This document shows, in pieces, positions 1 through 7,305 of a DNA stretch of 9,865 bases (within the stretch, counting starts at the first letter, position 1; each line of letters begins with the position of its first letter). Both the position numbers and the translations under genes were made by a program. The notes beneath the pieces are model-generated. The model searched no databases. It was given only the letters and a program-made list of their open reading frames with translations, and was not told the origin of the DNA. Source of the stretch: Smithella sp. (lineage in GTDB: Bacteria; Desulfobacterota; Syntrophia; Syntrophales; Smithellaceae). The stretch lies in contig JAAZOZ010000184.1 of the NCBI GenBank assembly GCA_012797505.1, positions 1 to 9,865 on the forward strand, in the 5' to 3' direction.

Positions 1-119
1 AACAGCGGTACAAATCACGCGTGATACAAAATCTGAAAAAACGTGCCCAACAACTTGGGTATGAACTTGTTGAAACGATGGGGGTGAATAAAAAATTTAT
101 AGTGACACAAATTCAATGA
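1..119 (+). pseudogene. C-terminal tail of an insertion-sequence transposase (partial, enters from the left edge)
   Basis: The frame starting at base 3 is open from the left edge and ends at TGA 117-119, giving 38 visible residues that include QRYKSRVIQNLKKRAQQLGY and end in KKFIVTQIQ. A basic helix of the type RYxxRVxxNLKKRAxxLGYELV followed by a short tail resembles the C-terminal end of DDE-type insertion-sequence transposases, but I cannot name the family from this much. The DNA is AT-richer than the genes from 368 onward, which fits a mobile origin. The next frame block, 120-311, belongs to a different transposase, so the element boundary must lie close to 119-140. The catalytic part is outside the window, so whether the gene is intact is unknown. 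Confidence 0.45.
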
Positions 120-311
120 GTTGCATTAAGTTACTTAAGAGGGACGAAAGTAAAAGCCAGAAGTATGCTTTGTTATTGGGCTGTTCGGGAAACGGGGATG
201 TCCATCAGGTCATTGGCGAAACGCCTGGACATGAGTGCGCCTGGCGTAGGCTATGCCGTTGAAAAAGGTTCTGCGATTATTCGTGAGAATCAATATCGCT
301 TGATTCCGTGA
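120..311 (+). pseudogene. C-terminal fragment of a Y1-type (REP-associated tyrosine) transposase
   Basis: The frame from base 120 to TGA 309-311 has no ATG, GTG or TTG start at its 5' end. It encodes a segment with KVKARSMLCYWAVRETGMS, then SLAKRLDMSAPGVGYAVEKG and a final ENQYRLIP. This pattern (KARSxLCYWAVRExGxSxxxLAxxLxxSxxxVxxAVxRGExIAxEN) is the DnaA-like helix-turn-helix found at the C-terminus of many deltaproteobacterial Y1_Tnp transposases (family knowledge). The HUH catalytic domain with its tyrosine, normally about 150-200 residues upstream, is absent; its place is taken by the unrelated transposase tail ending at 119. The simplest reading is a Y1 gene beheaded by insertion of another element. 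Homology is clear from about 141; where the fragment truly begins between 120 and 141 is uncertain. Confidence 0.72.
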
Positions 312-326
312 CTTATTTACTTATTT
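311..326. repeat. Perfect tandem repeat of ACTTATTT (2 copies)
   Basis: ACTTATTT occurs at 311-318 and again at 319-326, followed by ACCAGTGTCCCC. It begins at the last base of the Y1 fragment's stop codon. It may be part of the right flank of the old Y1 element, since elements of this type are often bordered by short repeats and by GTGTCCCC-like sequences. That role is an inference. Confidence 0.5.
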
Positions 327-343
327 ACCAGTGTCCCCTCTCA

Positions 344-376
344 GCGTCCTTGGAAGGGAGTGAGTCCCTAGGACGC
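344..376. other. Strong imperfect hairpin spanning the stop codon of the NtrC-type gene
   Basis: GCGTCCT (344-350) pairs perfectly with AGGACGC (370-376). Inside it AGGGA (355-359) pairs with TCCCT (365-369) around loop GTGAG, leaving four unpaired bases (351-354). The regulator's stop codon (370-368 on the minus strand) lies in the stem. No T-run follows on either strand, so it is not a standard intrinsic terminator. It could slow RNA decay or end transcription of the kinase/regulator operon, or it could be the end hairpin of the neighbouring Y1 remnant. Confidence 0.5.
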
Positions 377-1726
377 GCCTTTCATCTCCGCCAGTTTTCT
401 CTGCAGTTGCCGGAGTGTAATTCCCAGAATCCGGGCGGCTTCGCGGCGGTTGCCGCCGGTGGCGTCCATCACAAAACGCACATGCGCCGAATCGTTTTCC
501 CTTAGCGTGCACAACCTGCGGGAGGAGGCATCCCCCTGCGGCTCCAAAGCGGCGCCGTTGCCGTTGCCGCCAAGGTCTGCGGGCAGGATCACGGGGCCAC
601 CCGCCAGCAGCGCGGCGTTTTCCACCACCTGGGAAAGCTCGCGGATGTTTCCGGGGTAGTCCCCGCGCGTCAGCCATCGCATGGCTTCCGGGCTGAATCC
701 GGAAATTTTTTTCTGATGACGCGTACAGGCGTTTTTCAGGAAATGGGAAGCCAGGAGCGGAATGTCCCCCTTTCGGTCCCTCAGAGGCGGCAGGCAGACA
801 TAGGCGGACTTGAGCCGGTACATCAGATCCATCCGGAATTTTCCTTCCTGGCAAGCGGCTTCCAGATTGGTGTTCGTCGCCGAGACCAGCCGGACATCCA
901 CGCACACGGGGCGGCTCGCCCCCAGCGGCGTGAACGTTTTATCCTCCAAAACCCGCAGCAGCTTGGCCTGCAGGCCGATCGGCAGTTCGCCGATTTCATC
1001 CAGAAACAGCGTGCCTCCGTCCGCCTGTTCGAAAAAGCCGCTGTGCGGGCTTTCCGCGCCGGTAAAGGCGCCTTTGACATGCCCGAAAATCTGGCTTTCA
1101 AACATCGTGGCGGGAATGGCGGACACATTCACCGGCACAAAGGGCCCCGCGGGCGCGGGTCCGGCCCGGTGAATGCCGCGCGCCATCAGCTCCTTGCCGG
1201 TCCCCGACTCACCGGTGATCAGAATCGGATTGCCGCTGCGCGCCATGACCTGCGCGTAGGAAATGAGCGCCTTCATCTGCTTATCCTGCGTAATCGTGTC
1301 GGCGAATGCGGGCGGAATATCGGCCGTCTCGCGGCTGGCGCTGATCGAAAGGCCGGCCAGCAGTCCTTTTCGCTCATAGGCCCGTTCGATGGACAAAAAC
1401 AGCAGTTCATTGTCCACGGGCTTGACCAGGTAGTCGTAGGCCCCCTGCCGCATCGCCCGGACGGTGGTTTGAATGTCGTCCACGGCGGTGAGGATGATGA
1501 ATTCGGTCCCCGGGCAAAACGGTTTGGTCGATTCGAGCACCTGCATGCCGTCCACATCCGGCATCAGCAGATCCAGCAAAACGATGTCGAAGTTTTCCCG
1601 GCGGATGCGCTCGATAGCCGTCCGGCCGTTGTCGCACGCCTCGACATTCTTGATGCCCTTCCACTTGAGAACCCGCTTCACGGAGGACAGAGACAATGCC
1701 TCATCATCCACAATCAATATCTTCAT
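368..1726 (-). CDS. Sigma-54-dependent response regulator, NtrC family (REC-AAA+-Fis)
   Basis: A complete 452-residue enhancer-binding regulator. An N-terminal receiver (about 1-120) has the acidic pair D7/D8, phosphoacceptor D52 in LLDLLMPD, T80 and K102 in LVKPVD. The AAA+ domain (about 143-375) has Walker A GESGTGKE at 172-179, the sigma-54 contact loop GAFTGA at 219-224, Walker B TLFLDE at 239-244 and the arginine-finger region RMDLMYRL at 298-305. The C-terminus (about 415-447) is a Fis-type helix-turn-helix with GGNRREAARILGI. All key residues are present, so it should be activated by phosphorylation and drive sigma-54 promoters. The ATG overlaps the upstream kinase's TGA as ATGA, with GGAG nine bases before the start, which indicates translational coupling and a cognate pair. 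The organisation matches AtoC/ZraR-like proteins, but the target genes cannot be read from the sequence. Confidence 0.96.
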   Translation of the reverse strand: MKILIVDDEALSLSSVKRVLKWKGIKNVEACDNGRTAIERIRRENFDIVLLDLLMPDVDGMQVLESTKPFCPGTEFIILTAVDDIQTTVRAMRQGAYDYLVKPVDNELLFLSIERAYERKGLLAGLSISASRETADIPPAFADTITQDKQMKALISYAQVMARSGNPILITGESGTGKELMARGIHRAGPAPAGPFVPVNVSAIPATMFESQIFGHVKGAFTGAESPHSGFFEQADGGTLFLDEIGELPIGLQAKLLRVLEDKTFTPLGASRPVCVDVRLVSATNTNLEAACQEGKFRMDLMYRLKSAYVCLPPLRDRKGDIPLLASHFLKNACTRHQKKISGFSPEAMRWLTRGDYPGNIRELSQVVENAALLAGGPVILPADLGGNGNGAALEPQGDASSRRLCTLRENDSAHVRFVMDATGGNRREAARILGITLRQLQRKLAEMKGAS

Positions 1727-3945
1727 AGACGCTGTCTCCCCACCTCATGAATGATTTTCTGGAGCTTGTCGATGCTGAACGGTTTGTGCAGCGTAAAGTC
1801 GGGCAAGGCCTTGATTTGCGGCGGCGGAGAAAGGGCCTTGCGGTCCGTCGAATAGAGAATCACCGGCAGCAGCGGATGCTTCGCGCGGATTTTTTCCAGA
1901 AGCGTCCAGCCGTTGAATCCCCGGAGACGGACTTCGGAGACAACGATATCGACTTCCGGATGCTGCGCCAGAAAATCGAGAACGTCTTCCAGCCGGTCCT
2001 GGGCTTCCGACCGCCAGATCACCGCGTCCACAAAATTGGCCTTGAGCTCCTTCAGATACTTGACGTTGTGGTCGATGCAGAGAATGGCCGGATACAGGCT
2101 GATATCGGTGGCGCCGTCCACGGGAAGAAAGAGCGAAAACCGGCTGCCGCGGCCCGGGCGCGAAAGAACGCTGATCAGTCCGTGGTGCTCCCGGATCAGC
2201 CCGTAGGAAATGGAAAGGCCCAATCCCGTGCCGTCCCGATCGCGGCGTGTGGTAAAAAAGGGATCGAAAATCTGATCCATGATATTTCTCTCGACTCCCT
2301 TGCCGTTGTCTTCAATATCCACCACCACCGCGTTGAGGCTGTCGATATAACGGCAGCGAATGGTAATGAGGCCTTTCTGCCCCGGCTCAATCGCCTGATG
2401 GGCGTTGATCAGCAGATTGGCCACCACCTGTTCGATCTTCTGGAAGTGTCCGCAAACCGGCGGAACATCGGGGGCGATGTCCTGTTCGATGGTGGAGACC
2501 GTTCTGCGGATCTGCGCGCCCACGATGACCAGCGCGCCCGCGATCACCTCCGGCACCGACATCAGTTTTTTCTGCGCGGTTTCGTCGGAACGGGAAAATT
2601 CCTTCAGGCTGGTCACGACCCGGCTGATCCGGTTGGCGCCGATTTTAAACGCCTGAATAATCTCCTGCATATTGCGGCAGACGTCTTCATAGGACAGGCC
2701 CCTCTTTTCCCATTCGGGATGGTGGGTGCTGGAACGGGAAAGAATGGCTTCCACGGTGTTCCAGATCTCTTCGAGGATCGGCACGTTGTAGGCAATGAAG
2801 CTGACGGGATTGTTGATCTCGTGGGCGACGCCGGTCACGACTTCGCCCAGCGCCGTCAGTTTGTGCGTCTGAATCATCTGCTGGAGGCGAAGCTCGCCCT
2901 CCTGGCGGATTCTCTTGTCTTCCGTGACGTCCTGCCACGCGCCGACGATATAATTGGTCGAACCGGCGGGCAACTGCACCACCCGCCAGTAATCTGAAAA
3001 CCAGCGGTAGGAATCATCCATGACGCGAAACCGGTAACTGTAGCGGTGCGTTCCCTTGGCCTGACCGGCCTTGAGCTCGCCCAGAATCCGGGACCGGTCG
3101 TCCGGATGAATATGGTCGGCCCAGAAATTTTCATCGTCTATGAAGCATTGCGGCGGATAGCCGGTAATTTCCTCGATGGTGCTGCTCACGAACGTGATGT
3201 TGAAGGGCCCGTCCGTCTTCCGGGTATAGGAAATGATCGGCAGGGATTCCAAAAGCAGCGAAAGGTGATCGGTGGTCTGCTTGAGCGCTTTTTGCGTCCG
3301 GTGGCGCTCCAGCAATTCATTCAGCAGCGCCTCGTTGACCTGGGCCAGCTCCGTCGTTCTCGCCTGCACGCGTTCTTCCAGCTCCCGGTGCGCCTTGAGC
3401 AGCGCCTCCTTGGCCTTCTTGCGCCGGGTGATGTCCTCCAGCGTTTCGATGGCGCCGATCAGATCGCCGGCTTCGTTGCGGATAATCGCCGCCGTAAAGC
3501 GCAGCCATTTGCCCCGATGGCCGAGCTCCGGGAAAAAATCGATCGCTTCGTAGGCCTCGTCCAGCAGTTTGGATTTGGAATATTTGCCGGTGTACCACTT
3601 GGATATTTTTTCCTGGGCGCGGCTCACCAGCAGATCCGCCATGCAGGGGCGCTTCCTCGCGTAAAATGCGCGCCATTGCTGGGAGGTGCCGATGACGTCT
3701 TCGGCCCTGATTTTGGTAAGCTGCTCGAGGGCCTTGTTCCAGTAAAGGATGCGGTGATCCTTGCTGATCACAAACGCGGGAATCGGGGAACGGCTGACGA
3801 CGCTCTTGAGGCGCTCTTCACTTTCTTTGAGTTCGTTCTCGACGGGTTTCGGTTCACGATCCGACGGTTTGCGCTTTTTGAGGCGGACGGTTTGTCGCCG
3901 AATGTCATCAACCGAAGTCTCTTTCGTCTGCCGCCTGTTGCCCAT
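1723..3945 (-). CDS. Soluble hybrid-like histidine kinase: PAS-coiled coil-PAS-HisKA-HATPase-pseudo-receiver
   Basis: A 740-residue kinase from ATG 3945-3943, preferred over TTG 3963-3961 because AAGGGTGA sits seven to eight bases upstream. No signal peptide or membrane segment is visible, so it should sense a cytoplasmic cue. Domains in order: basic N-terminus; PAS (about 40-172) with the RPCMADLL and KYSKSKLLD segments familiar from deltaproteobacterial PAS domains; coiled coil (about 172-225); PAS with PAC-like YRWFSDYWRVVQL (about 229-344); HisKA with GVAHEINNP, phosphoacceptor H375; HATPase with N-box NLLINAHQA (about 511-519), DNGKG and GTGLGL (about 572-577). Residues about 618-740 resemble a receiver, keeping the conserved lysine in LHKPF (K721), but the phosphoacceptor position is Glu (E671, SEVRL) and the acidic patch is reduced to IDHN. 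It is coupled to the NtrC-type gene, its likely phosphotransfer partner. Confidence 0.95.
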   Translation of the reverse strand: MGNRRQTKETSVDDIRRQTVRLKKRKPSDREPKPVENELKESEERLKSVVSRSPIPAFVISKDHRILYWNKALEQLTKIRAEDVIGTSQQWRAFYARKRPCMADLLVSRAQEKISKWYTGKYSKSKLLDEAYEAIDFFPELGHRGKWLRFTAAIIRNEAGDLIGAIETLEDITRRKKAKEALLKAHRELEERVQARTTELAQVNEALLNELLERHRTQKALKQTTDHLSLLLESLPIISYTRKTDGPFNITFVSSTIEEITGYPPQCFIDDENFWADHIHPDDRSRILGELKAGQAKGTHRYSYRFRVMDDSYRWFSDYWRVVQLPAGSTNYIVGAWQDVTEDKRIRQEGELRLQQMIQTHKLTALGEVVTGVAHEINNPVSFIAYNVPILEEIWNTVEAILSRSSTHHPEWEKRGLSYEDVCRNMQEIIQAFKIGANRISRVVTSLKEFSRSDETAQKKLMSVPEVIAGALVIVGAQIRRTVSTIEQDIAPDVPPVCGHFQKIEQVVANLLINAHQAIEPGQKGLITIRCRYIDSLNAVVVDIEDNGKGVERNIMDQIFDPFFTTRRDRDGTGLGLSISYGLIREHHGLISVLSRPGRGSRFSLFLPVDGATDISLYPAILCIDHNVKYLKELKANFVDAVIWRSEAQDRLEDVLDFLAQHPEVDIVVSEVRLRGFNGWTLLEKIRAKHPLLPVILYSTDRKALSPPPQIKALPDFTLHKPFSIDKLQKIIHEVGRQRL

Positions 3946-4052
3946 GACTTCACCCTTACTCAAAGTTGAGGAACGGCCTGAATCCGCCCCGGGCCGCCAA
4001 ACCCCCGCGCCGCCGCTGAAGAATGGATCTGAAAAAAATTGCGTTGGAAATG

Positions 4053-4080
4053 ATTATATTGGCTTTGGCAAAGAAGTCAA
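4053..4080 (-). promoter_or_regulatory. Sigma-70-type promoter of the kinase/regulator operon
   Basis: On the minus strand TTGACT (4080-4075) is followed after 16 bases by a perfect TATAAT (4058-4053). Transcription would start near 4046, giving a leader of about 100 bases to the kinase ATG at 3945. The match (5/6 and 6/6, acceptable spacing) lies in the AT-rich part of the divergent region and points the right way. Confidence 0.7.
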
Positions 4081-4095
4081 ACGAATCTTTAAAAT
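4065..4095 (+). promoter_or_regulatory. Weak candidate sigma-70 promoter for the AsmA-like gene
   Basis: TTGGCA (4065-4070) and TAAAAT (4090-4095) are separated by 19 bases, longer than the optimal 17. It overlaps the minus-strand kinase promoter, so if both are real, RNA polymerase could occupy only one at a time. This is the best plus-strand candidate I see, but the spacing makes it doubtful. Confidence 0.25.
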
Positions 4096-4158
4096 AACGG
4101 AGCAAGGTTCGGAGGTTCAATAATGGACGGCCCCCTGTCTGATTTCTACGCCTGCGGA

Positions 4159-4180
4159 TGGGGCCCTCACAGAGGCCCCA
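4159..4180 (+). other. Hairpin in the leader of the AsmA-like gene
   Basis: TGGGG (4159-4163) and CCTC (4165-4168) pair with GAGG (4172-4175) and CCCCA (4176-4180) around loop ACA, with one bulged C at 4164, a nine-base-pair GC-rich stem. No T-run follows, so it is not an ordinary terminator. It lies in the presumed transcribed leader about 115 bases before the start codon. Confidence 0.45.
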
Positions 4181-4230
4181 CGGATTGTCAGGCGCTGCAG
4201 AATGTGGTATGCAAAAAAATCCCTTGAACC

Positions 4231-4271
4231 CTGATCCCACGGGATTCAGCAAAGACGGCCGGCTCGCCGTC
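4231..4271 (+). other. Two adjacent hairpins just upstream of the AsmA-like ribosome binding site
   Basis: The first hairpin pairs the CTG and ATCCC of 4231-4238 with GGGAT and CAG of 4241-4249, with a tight loop and one bulge. The second is a perfect GACGGC (4254-4259) / GCCGTC (4266-4271) with loop CGGCTC, followed by AAAATCTTT and then the ribosome binding site ten bases later. The second resembles a weak terminator or attenuator stem, but the T-run is interrupted. A role in controlling translation or readthrough of the envelope operon is inference. Confidence 0.35.
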
Positions 4272-4281
4272 AAAATCTTTC

Positions 4282-4288
4282 AGGAGGT
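4282..4288 (+). promoter_or_regulatory. Ribosome binding site that fixes the AsmA-like start at 4296
   Basis: AGGAGGT at 4282-4288 is a full Shine-Dalgarno match, seven bases before ATG 4296. It decides against the in-frame upstream start at 4158, which has no such site and would place 46 hydrophilic residues ahead of the signal anchor. Confidence 0.85.
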
Positions 4289-4295
4289 GCCCCTC

Positions 4296-7268
4296 ATGCG
4301 TCTTTTGAAAAAAGTCCTGATCGCCGTCCTCGTTATCATTTTGTTGATCGGCCTTGCCGGTTTCCTGATTCTTCCCGCCGTTCTCAAGCCGGTTCTGACC
4401 AAGAAGATTTCCGAGACCCTGCACCGGGAAGCAACCATAGATGAAATCAAAATCAATCCTTTTGATCTTTCGGCGACCGTCCGGGGATTCAAACTGGCCG
4501 ATCCCGGCGGCCATGCATCGTTTGCGGCCTTTCAGGAGCTGCTCGTCAACGTGGATGTTCTGACCTCCATCTTTCGGCGGGCGCTCATTCTGGAGGAGAT
4601 CAGGCTGAATCAACCCTACATCGGCATCACCCGGAAAGCGGACGGAACCTATAATTTTTCCGACCTGATTCCCAAAGAAGAAACACAAAAGAAAGAGCCT
4701 TCCAAGCCGTTTCTCTTTTCACTCAACAACGTTCAAATTTCCAACGGTTCGGCGGATTTTCACGACACCCCCAACAAAACCAATCACTCGATCCGGAACC
4801 TGAATCTCGATGTTCCGTTTGTCTCCAATATCGACCACTACATGAAACATTATGTCGAGCCCAGATTCTCCGCCGTCGTCAACGGCCATGCCGTTTCGGT
4901 CACCGGGAAGACCCAGCCCTTTCAGGCATCGAGGGAAAGCCTGCTGGACATCGACATTCGGAATATCGATGTTCCCTTTTACCTGCAGTACGTGCCGGTG
5001 AAAATGAATTTCAAACTGACTCAGGCGCTGCTGGACATCCGCCTGCAGGTGCATTTCATCATGCCTGAAAAACAAGCCCCCGAATTGAAGCTGACCGGCC
5101 GGGCCGATCTGAAGAAAGTGGCGCTGGATGACCTGCGCGGAAGCAAAATTCTGCGGCTTCCCGTTCTGTCGGTCAACCTGGCTTCCGTCCAGCCGCTGGT
5201 TCCCAAGGTTCATCTTTCAGAGGTTTCGCTGGGCGGACTCCAGCTGGCCGTCCGGCGCAGCCCGAGAGGCGAGATCAACCTGCTCCATCTGGCCGGGACG
5301 CAGGCGAAAGCGAAACCAAAAGAAACGGCGGCGGAAAAGAAAAAACCCGACAAGGCCGAGACAAAGAAAAAAGAACTGGATCTGCAGGTGGACAATATTC
5401 TGCTCGATGGAGCCGATATTTCGTTTACGGACGAGGCGCCGGTCCGGCCGTTCCGAACGCGGATTCACCCCTTGCGCCTGGCCGTCTCGAATTTTTCCCT
5501 GAAAAAGGGCAACAAGGCCGGCATCGATTGGACGCTGGTCATGGACCAGAAAAGCAGGATCACCGCGAAAGGGCCGGTTTGCCTCTCGCCGCTTGGCGCC
5601 GATCTGGCGCTGGACGTGAAAAATCTGGCGCTTCGTCCCTTCCAGTCCTATGTCCCGGACACCATTGCCATGGACATCACAAGCGGCGATATTTCCACAG
5701 CCGGAAAATTCATCCTGGCGACGGATGCGCAGGACAAACCCACCGTGAAATATTCGGGGAATCTTTCCGTGGATCGTCTCGCGACGATCGACCGGGCGCG
5801 CGCCAACGATTTTCTAAAATGGAAGCAGCTCCGTTTTGAGTCTCTCGCCGCCGGAACCAATCCTCTCTTTGTGAACATCAAAGAAATTTCACTTCGCGAT
5901 TTCTTTGCCAAAATCGTCATCCACCCGGGCGGCGTCACCAATATCCAGCACATCTTCGGCGAGGCAAAAAAGGAAACGCCGCCGCCCGACGCCGCAGGGA
6001 AAACGGCGGATGAAAAGACCGCACCCGCCAAAACCCCGCAGGCCGCGCCTGACGCAAAACCGGCCCCGCCCCCGCCGGACATTAAGATCGGCAGAGTCAG
6101 CTTTCACGGGGGCACCGTGGATTTTGCCGACCGCAACATCCGGCCGAATTACGCGGTGACCATGCTCAATCTCCGGGGAAGCGTCACGGGCCTTTCCTCG
6201 CAGCAGATCTCGCGCGCGAAAGTGGACTTGAAGGGAAATCTGGGCTACGGATCGCCGCTGGAAATCGCGGGTACGGTCAACCCGCTGGCCAAAGATCTCT
6301 TTGCCGATATTAAACTCAGCTTCAAAGATATTGAAATGAGCCCGGTCACACCTTACACCAGCAAATATCTGGGCTATCCGATCACCAAAGGCAAGCTCAA
6401 TTTCAACGTCGCCTACCTCGTCGATCAAAGAAAACTGGCCGCCGAAAACAAAATCTTTTTCGACCAACTGACATTCGGCGACAAGGTGGAAAGCCCCGAG
6501 GCCATCAAAGCGCCGGTGCCGCTGGCCGTTTCGCTGTTGACGGACCGCAACGGGCAGATCAACCTCGACATTCCCCTGTCCGGAAGCCTCGACGATCCGA
6601 AGTTCAGAATCTGGCCGATTGTCTGGCAGGTGCTCGTCAACATCATTACCAAAGCCGTCACCGCCCCCTTTTCCCTTTTGTCTTCGCTGACCGGAGGGGG
6701 AGAGGAAATGAGCTACGTCGAATTCAACTACGGCAGCGCGGATCTTCCGGAGGCGGGGCTGAAAAAAATCGGCGCGCTTTCCAAAGCGCTGTACGACCGC
6801 CCGCAATTAAAGCTGGAGATTGAAGGCTACGTTGACGCAACACAGGATTCGGAGGCCCTGAAAAAAGCGAAATTCAACCGTTTGCTCAAAACGCAGAAAC
6901 GCAAGGAAATGATCGACCGCGGCGAAACCCCCTCGCCGCTGGAGGAAATGGCAATCGGGCAGGCCGAATACGAGAAATATCTGACGCTGGCTTACAAGGC
7001 GGCAAAATTTTCCAAGCCGCGCACAGCGCTGGGCGCCGCCAAAAGTCTGCCGCCCAAAGAAATGGAAAAGCTGCTCTACGACAACACGGCCGTGACGGAC
7101 GGCGATCTGGAGCAGCTCGCCGCCAGACGGGCTCAGGCGGCTCGTGAACAGCTTCTGAAAGACGGCAAGGTGGAAGCGGGGCGCGTTTTCATCGTCCAGT
7201 CCAAAACCAAAACGCCCGCGAAGAAAGACAAGATCAAAGACAGCCGCGTGGACTTTAAAGTGAAATAA
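4296..7268 (+). CDS. AsmA-like / DUF748 inner-membrane-anchored periplasmic protein
   Basis: A 990-residue protein. It starts with MRLLKK and a hydrophobic anchor (about 7-28), so nearly all of it should lie in the periplasm. The start is followed by the AsmA-type sequence LHREATIDEIKINPFDLSA. Three similar blocks of the form I-x-I/L-x-x-G-x-x-x-F-x-D recur at about 144, 365 and 595 (NNVQISNGSADFHD, DNILLDGADISFTDE, DIKIGRVSFHGGTVDFADR), as in DUF748 proteins. They are preceded or separated by a Lys/Glu-rich linker (about 337-362) and an Ala/Pro/Lys-rich linker (about 556-594). The C-terminal part (about 805-990) looks like an OmpA-type fold interrupted by an insertion: VEFNYGSADLP and LKLEIEGYVDA, then RRAQAAREQLLKDGKV after about 90 residues. 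AsmA-like proteins are linked to outer-membrane biogenesis and phospholipid transport; for this subfamily the exact role is not established. The lipoprotein gene follows after 37 bases, probably co-transcribed. Confidence 0.88.
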   Translation: MRLLKKVLIAVLVIILLIGLAGFLILPAVLKPVLTKKISETLHREATIDEIKINPFDLSATVRGFKLADPGGHASFAAFQELLVNVDVLTSIFRRALILEEIRLNQPYIGITRKADGTYNFSDLIPKEETQKKEPSKPFLFSLNNVQISNGSADFHDTPNKTNHSIRNLNLDVPFVSNIDHYMKHYVEPRFSAVVNGHAVSVTGKTQPFQASRESLLDIDIRNIDVPFYLQYVPVKMNFKLTQALLDIRLQVHFIMPEKQAPELKLTGRADLKKVALDDLRGSKILRLPVLSVNLASVQPLVPKVHLSEVSLGGLQLAVRRSPRGEINLLHLAGTQAKAKPKETAAEKKKPDKAETKKKELDLQVDNILLDGADISFTDEAPVRPFRTRIHPLRLAVSNFSLKKGNKAGIDWTLVMDQKSRITAKGPVCLSPLGADLALDVKNLALRPFQSYVPDTIAMDITSGDISTAGKFILATDAQDKPTVKYSGNLSVDRLATIDRARANDFLKWKQLRFESLAAGTNPLFVNIKEISLRDFFAKIVIHPGGVTNIQHIFGEAKKETPPPDAAGKTADEKTAPAKTPQAAPDAKPAPPPPDIKIGRVSFHGGTVDFADRNIRPNYAVTMLNLRGSVTGLSSQQISRAKVDLKGNLGYGSPLEIAGTVNPLAKDLFADIKLSFKDIEMSPVTPYTSKYLGYPITKGKLNFNVAYLVDQRKLAAENKIFFDQLTFGDKVESPEAIKAPVPLAVSLLTDRNGQINLDIPLSGSLDDPKFRIWPIVWQVLVNIITKAVTAPFSLLSSLTGGGEEMSYVEFNYGSADLPEAGLKKIGALSKALYDRPQLKLEIEGYVDATQDSEALKKAKFNRLLKTQKRKEMIDRGETPSPLEEMAIGQAEYEKYLTLAYKAAKFSKPRTALGAAKSLPPKEMEKLLYDNTAVTDGDLEQLAARRAQAAREQLLKDGKVEAGRVFIVQSKTKTPAKKDKIKDSRVDFKVK

Positions 7269-7305
7269 CGGCGCTGCGCATTTCGCTCCCGGGAAAACGG
7301 CGATC

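Larger units (their letters stand above)
3946..4295. other. Divergent intergenic region between the kinase operon and the AsmA operon
   Basis: About 350 bases separate the divergent starts. It contains the kinase promoter (4053-4080, minus), a weak candidate plus-strand promoter (4065-4095), three hairpins on the AsmA side and a strong ribosome binding site. The section 4021-4110 is clearly AT-richer than the flanks, as expected for a promoter zone. I found no convincing GG-N10-GC (-24/-12) sigma-54 promoter here and no believable small gene: the open frames across it show no domain, and the in-frame upstream extension of the AsmA gene lacks a ribosome binding site. Confidence 0.7.

Noticed and set aside
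3..311. A single Y1 transposase gene interrupted by the TGA at 117-119
   Set aside because: Although both parts are in the same frame, residues before the TGA do not resemble the Y1 region that should precede the C-terminal helix-turn-helix; they look like a different transposase's end.
716..3969. Long plus-strand open frames opposite the regulator and kinase (for example 716-1750, 1747-2997, 3046-3969)
   Set aside because: They are antisense to genes with complete, recognisable domains, show no domain themselves and reflect the GC-rich codon bias of the true strand.
3956..4273. A 105-residue minus-strand frame in the divergent intergenic region
   Set aside because: No domain and no clear ribosome binding site; it spans both promoter candidates and overlaps the start of the kinase gene.
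4158..4295. Upstream in-frame start for the AsmA-like gene
   Set aside because: The extension is hydrophilic, overlaps hairpins and lacks a ribosome binding site, whereas ATG 4296 has AGGAGGT and begins a signal anchor.
3946..4295. Sigma-54 (-24/-12) promoter for the AsmA operon
   Set aside because: I checked the GG positions such as those near 4061, 4067 and 4191; none has GC at the required spacing.
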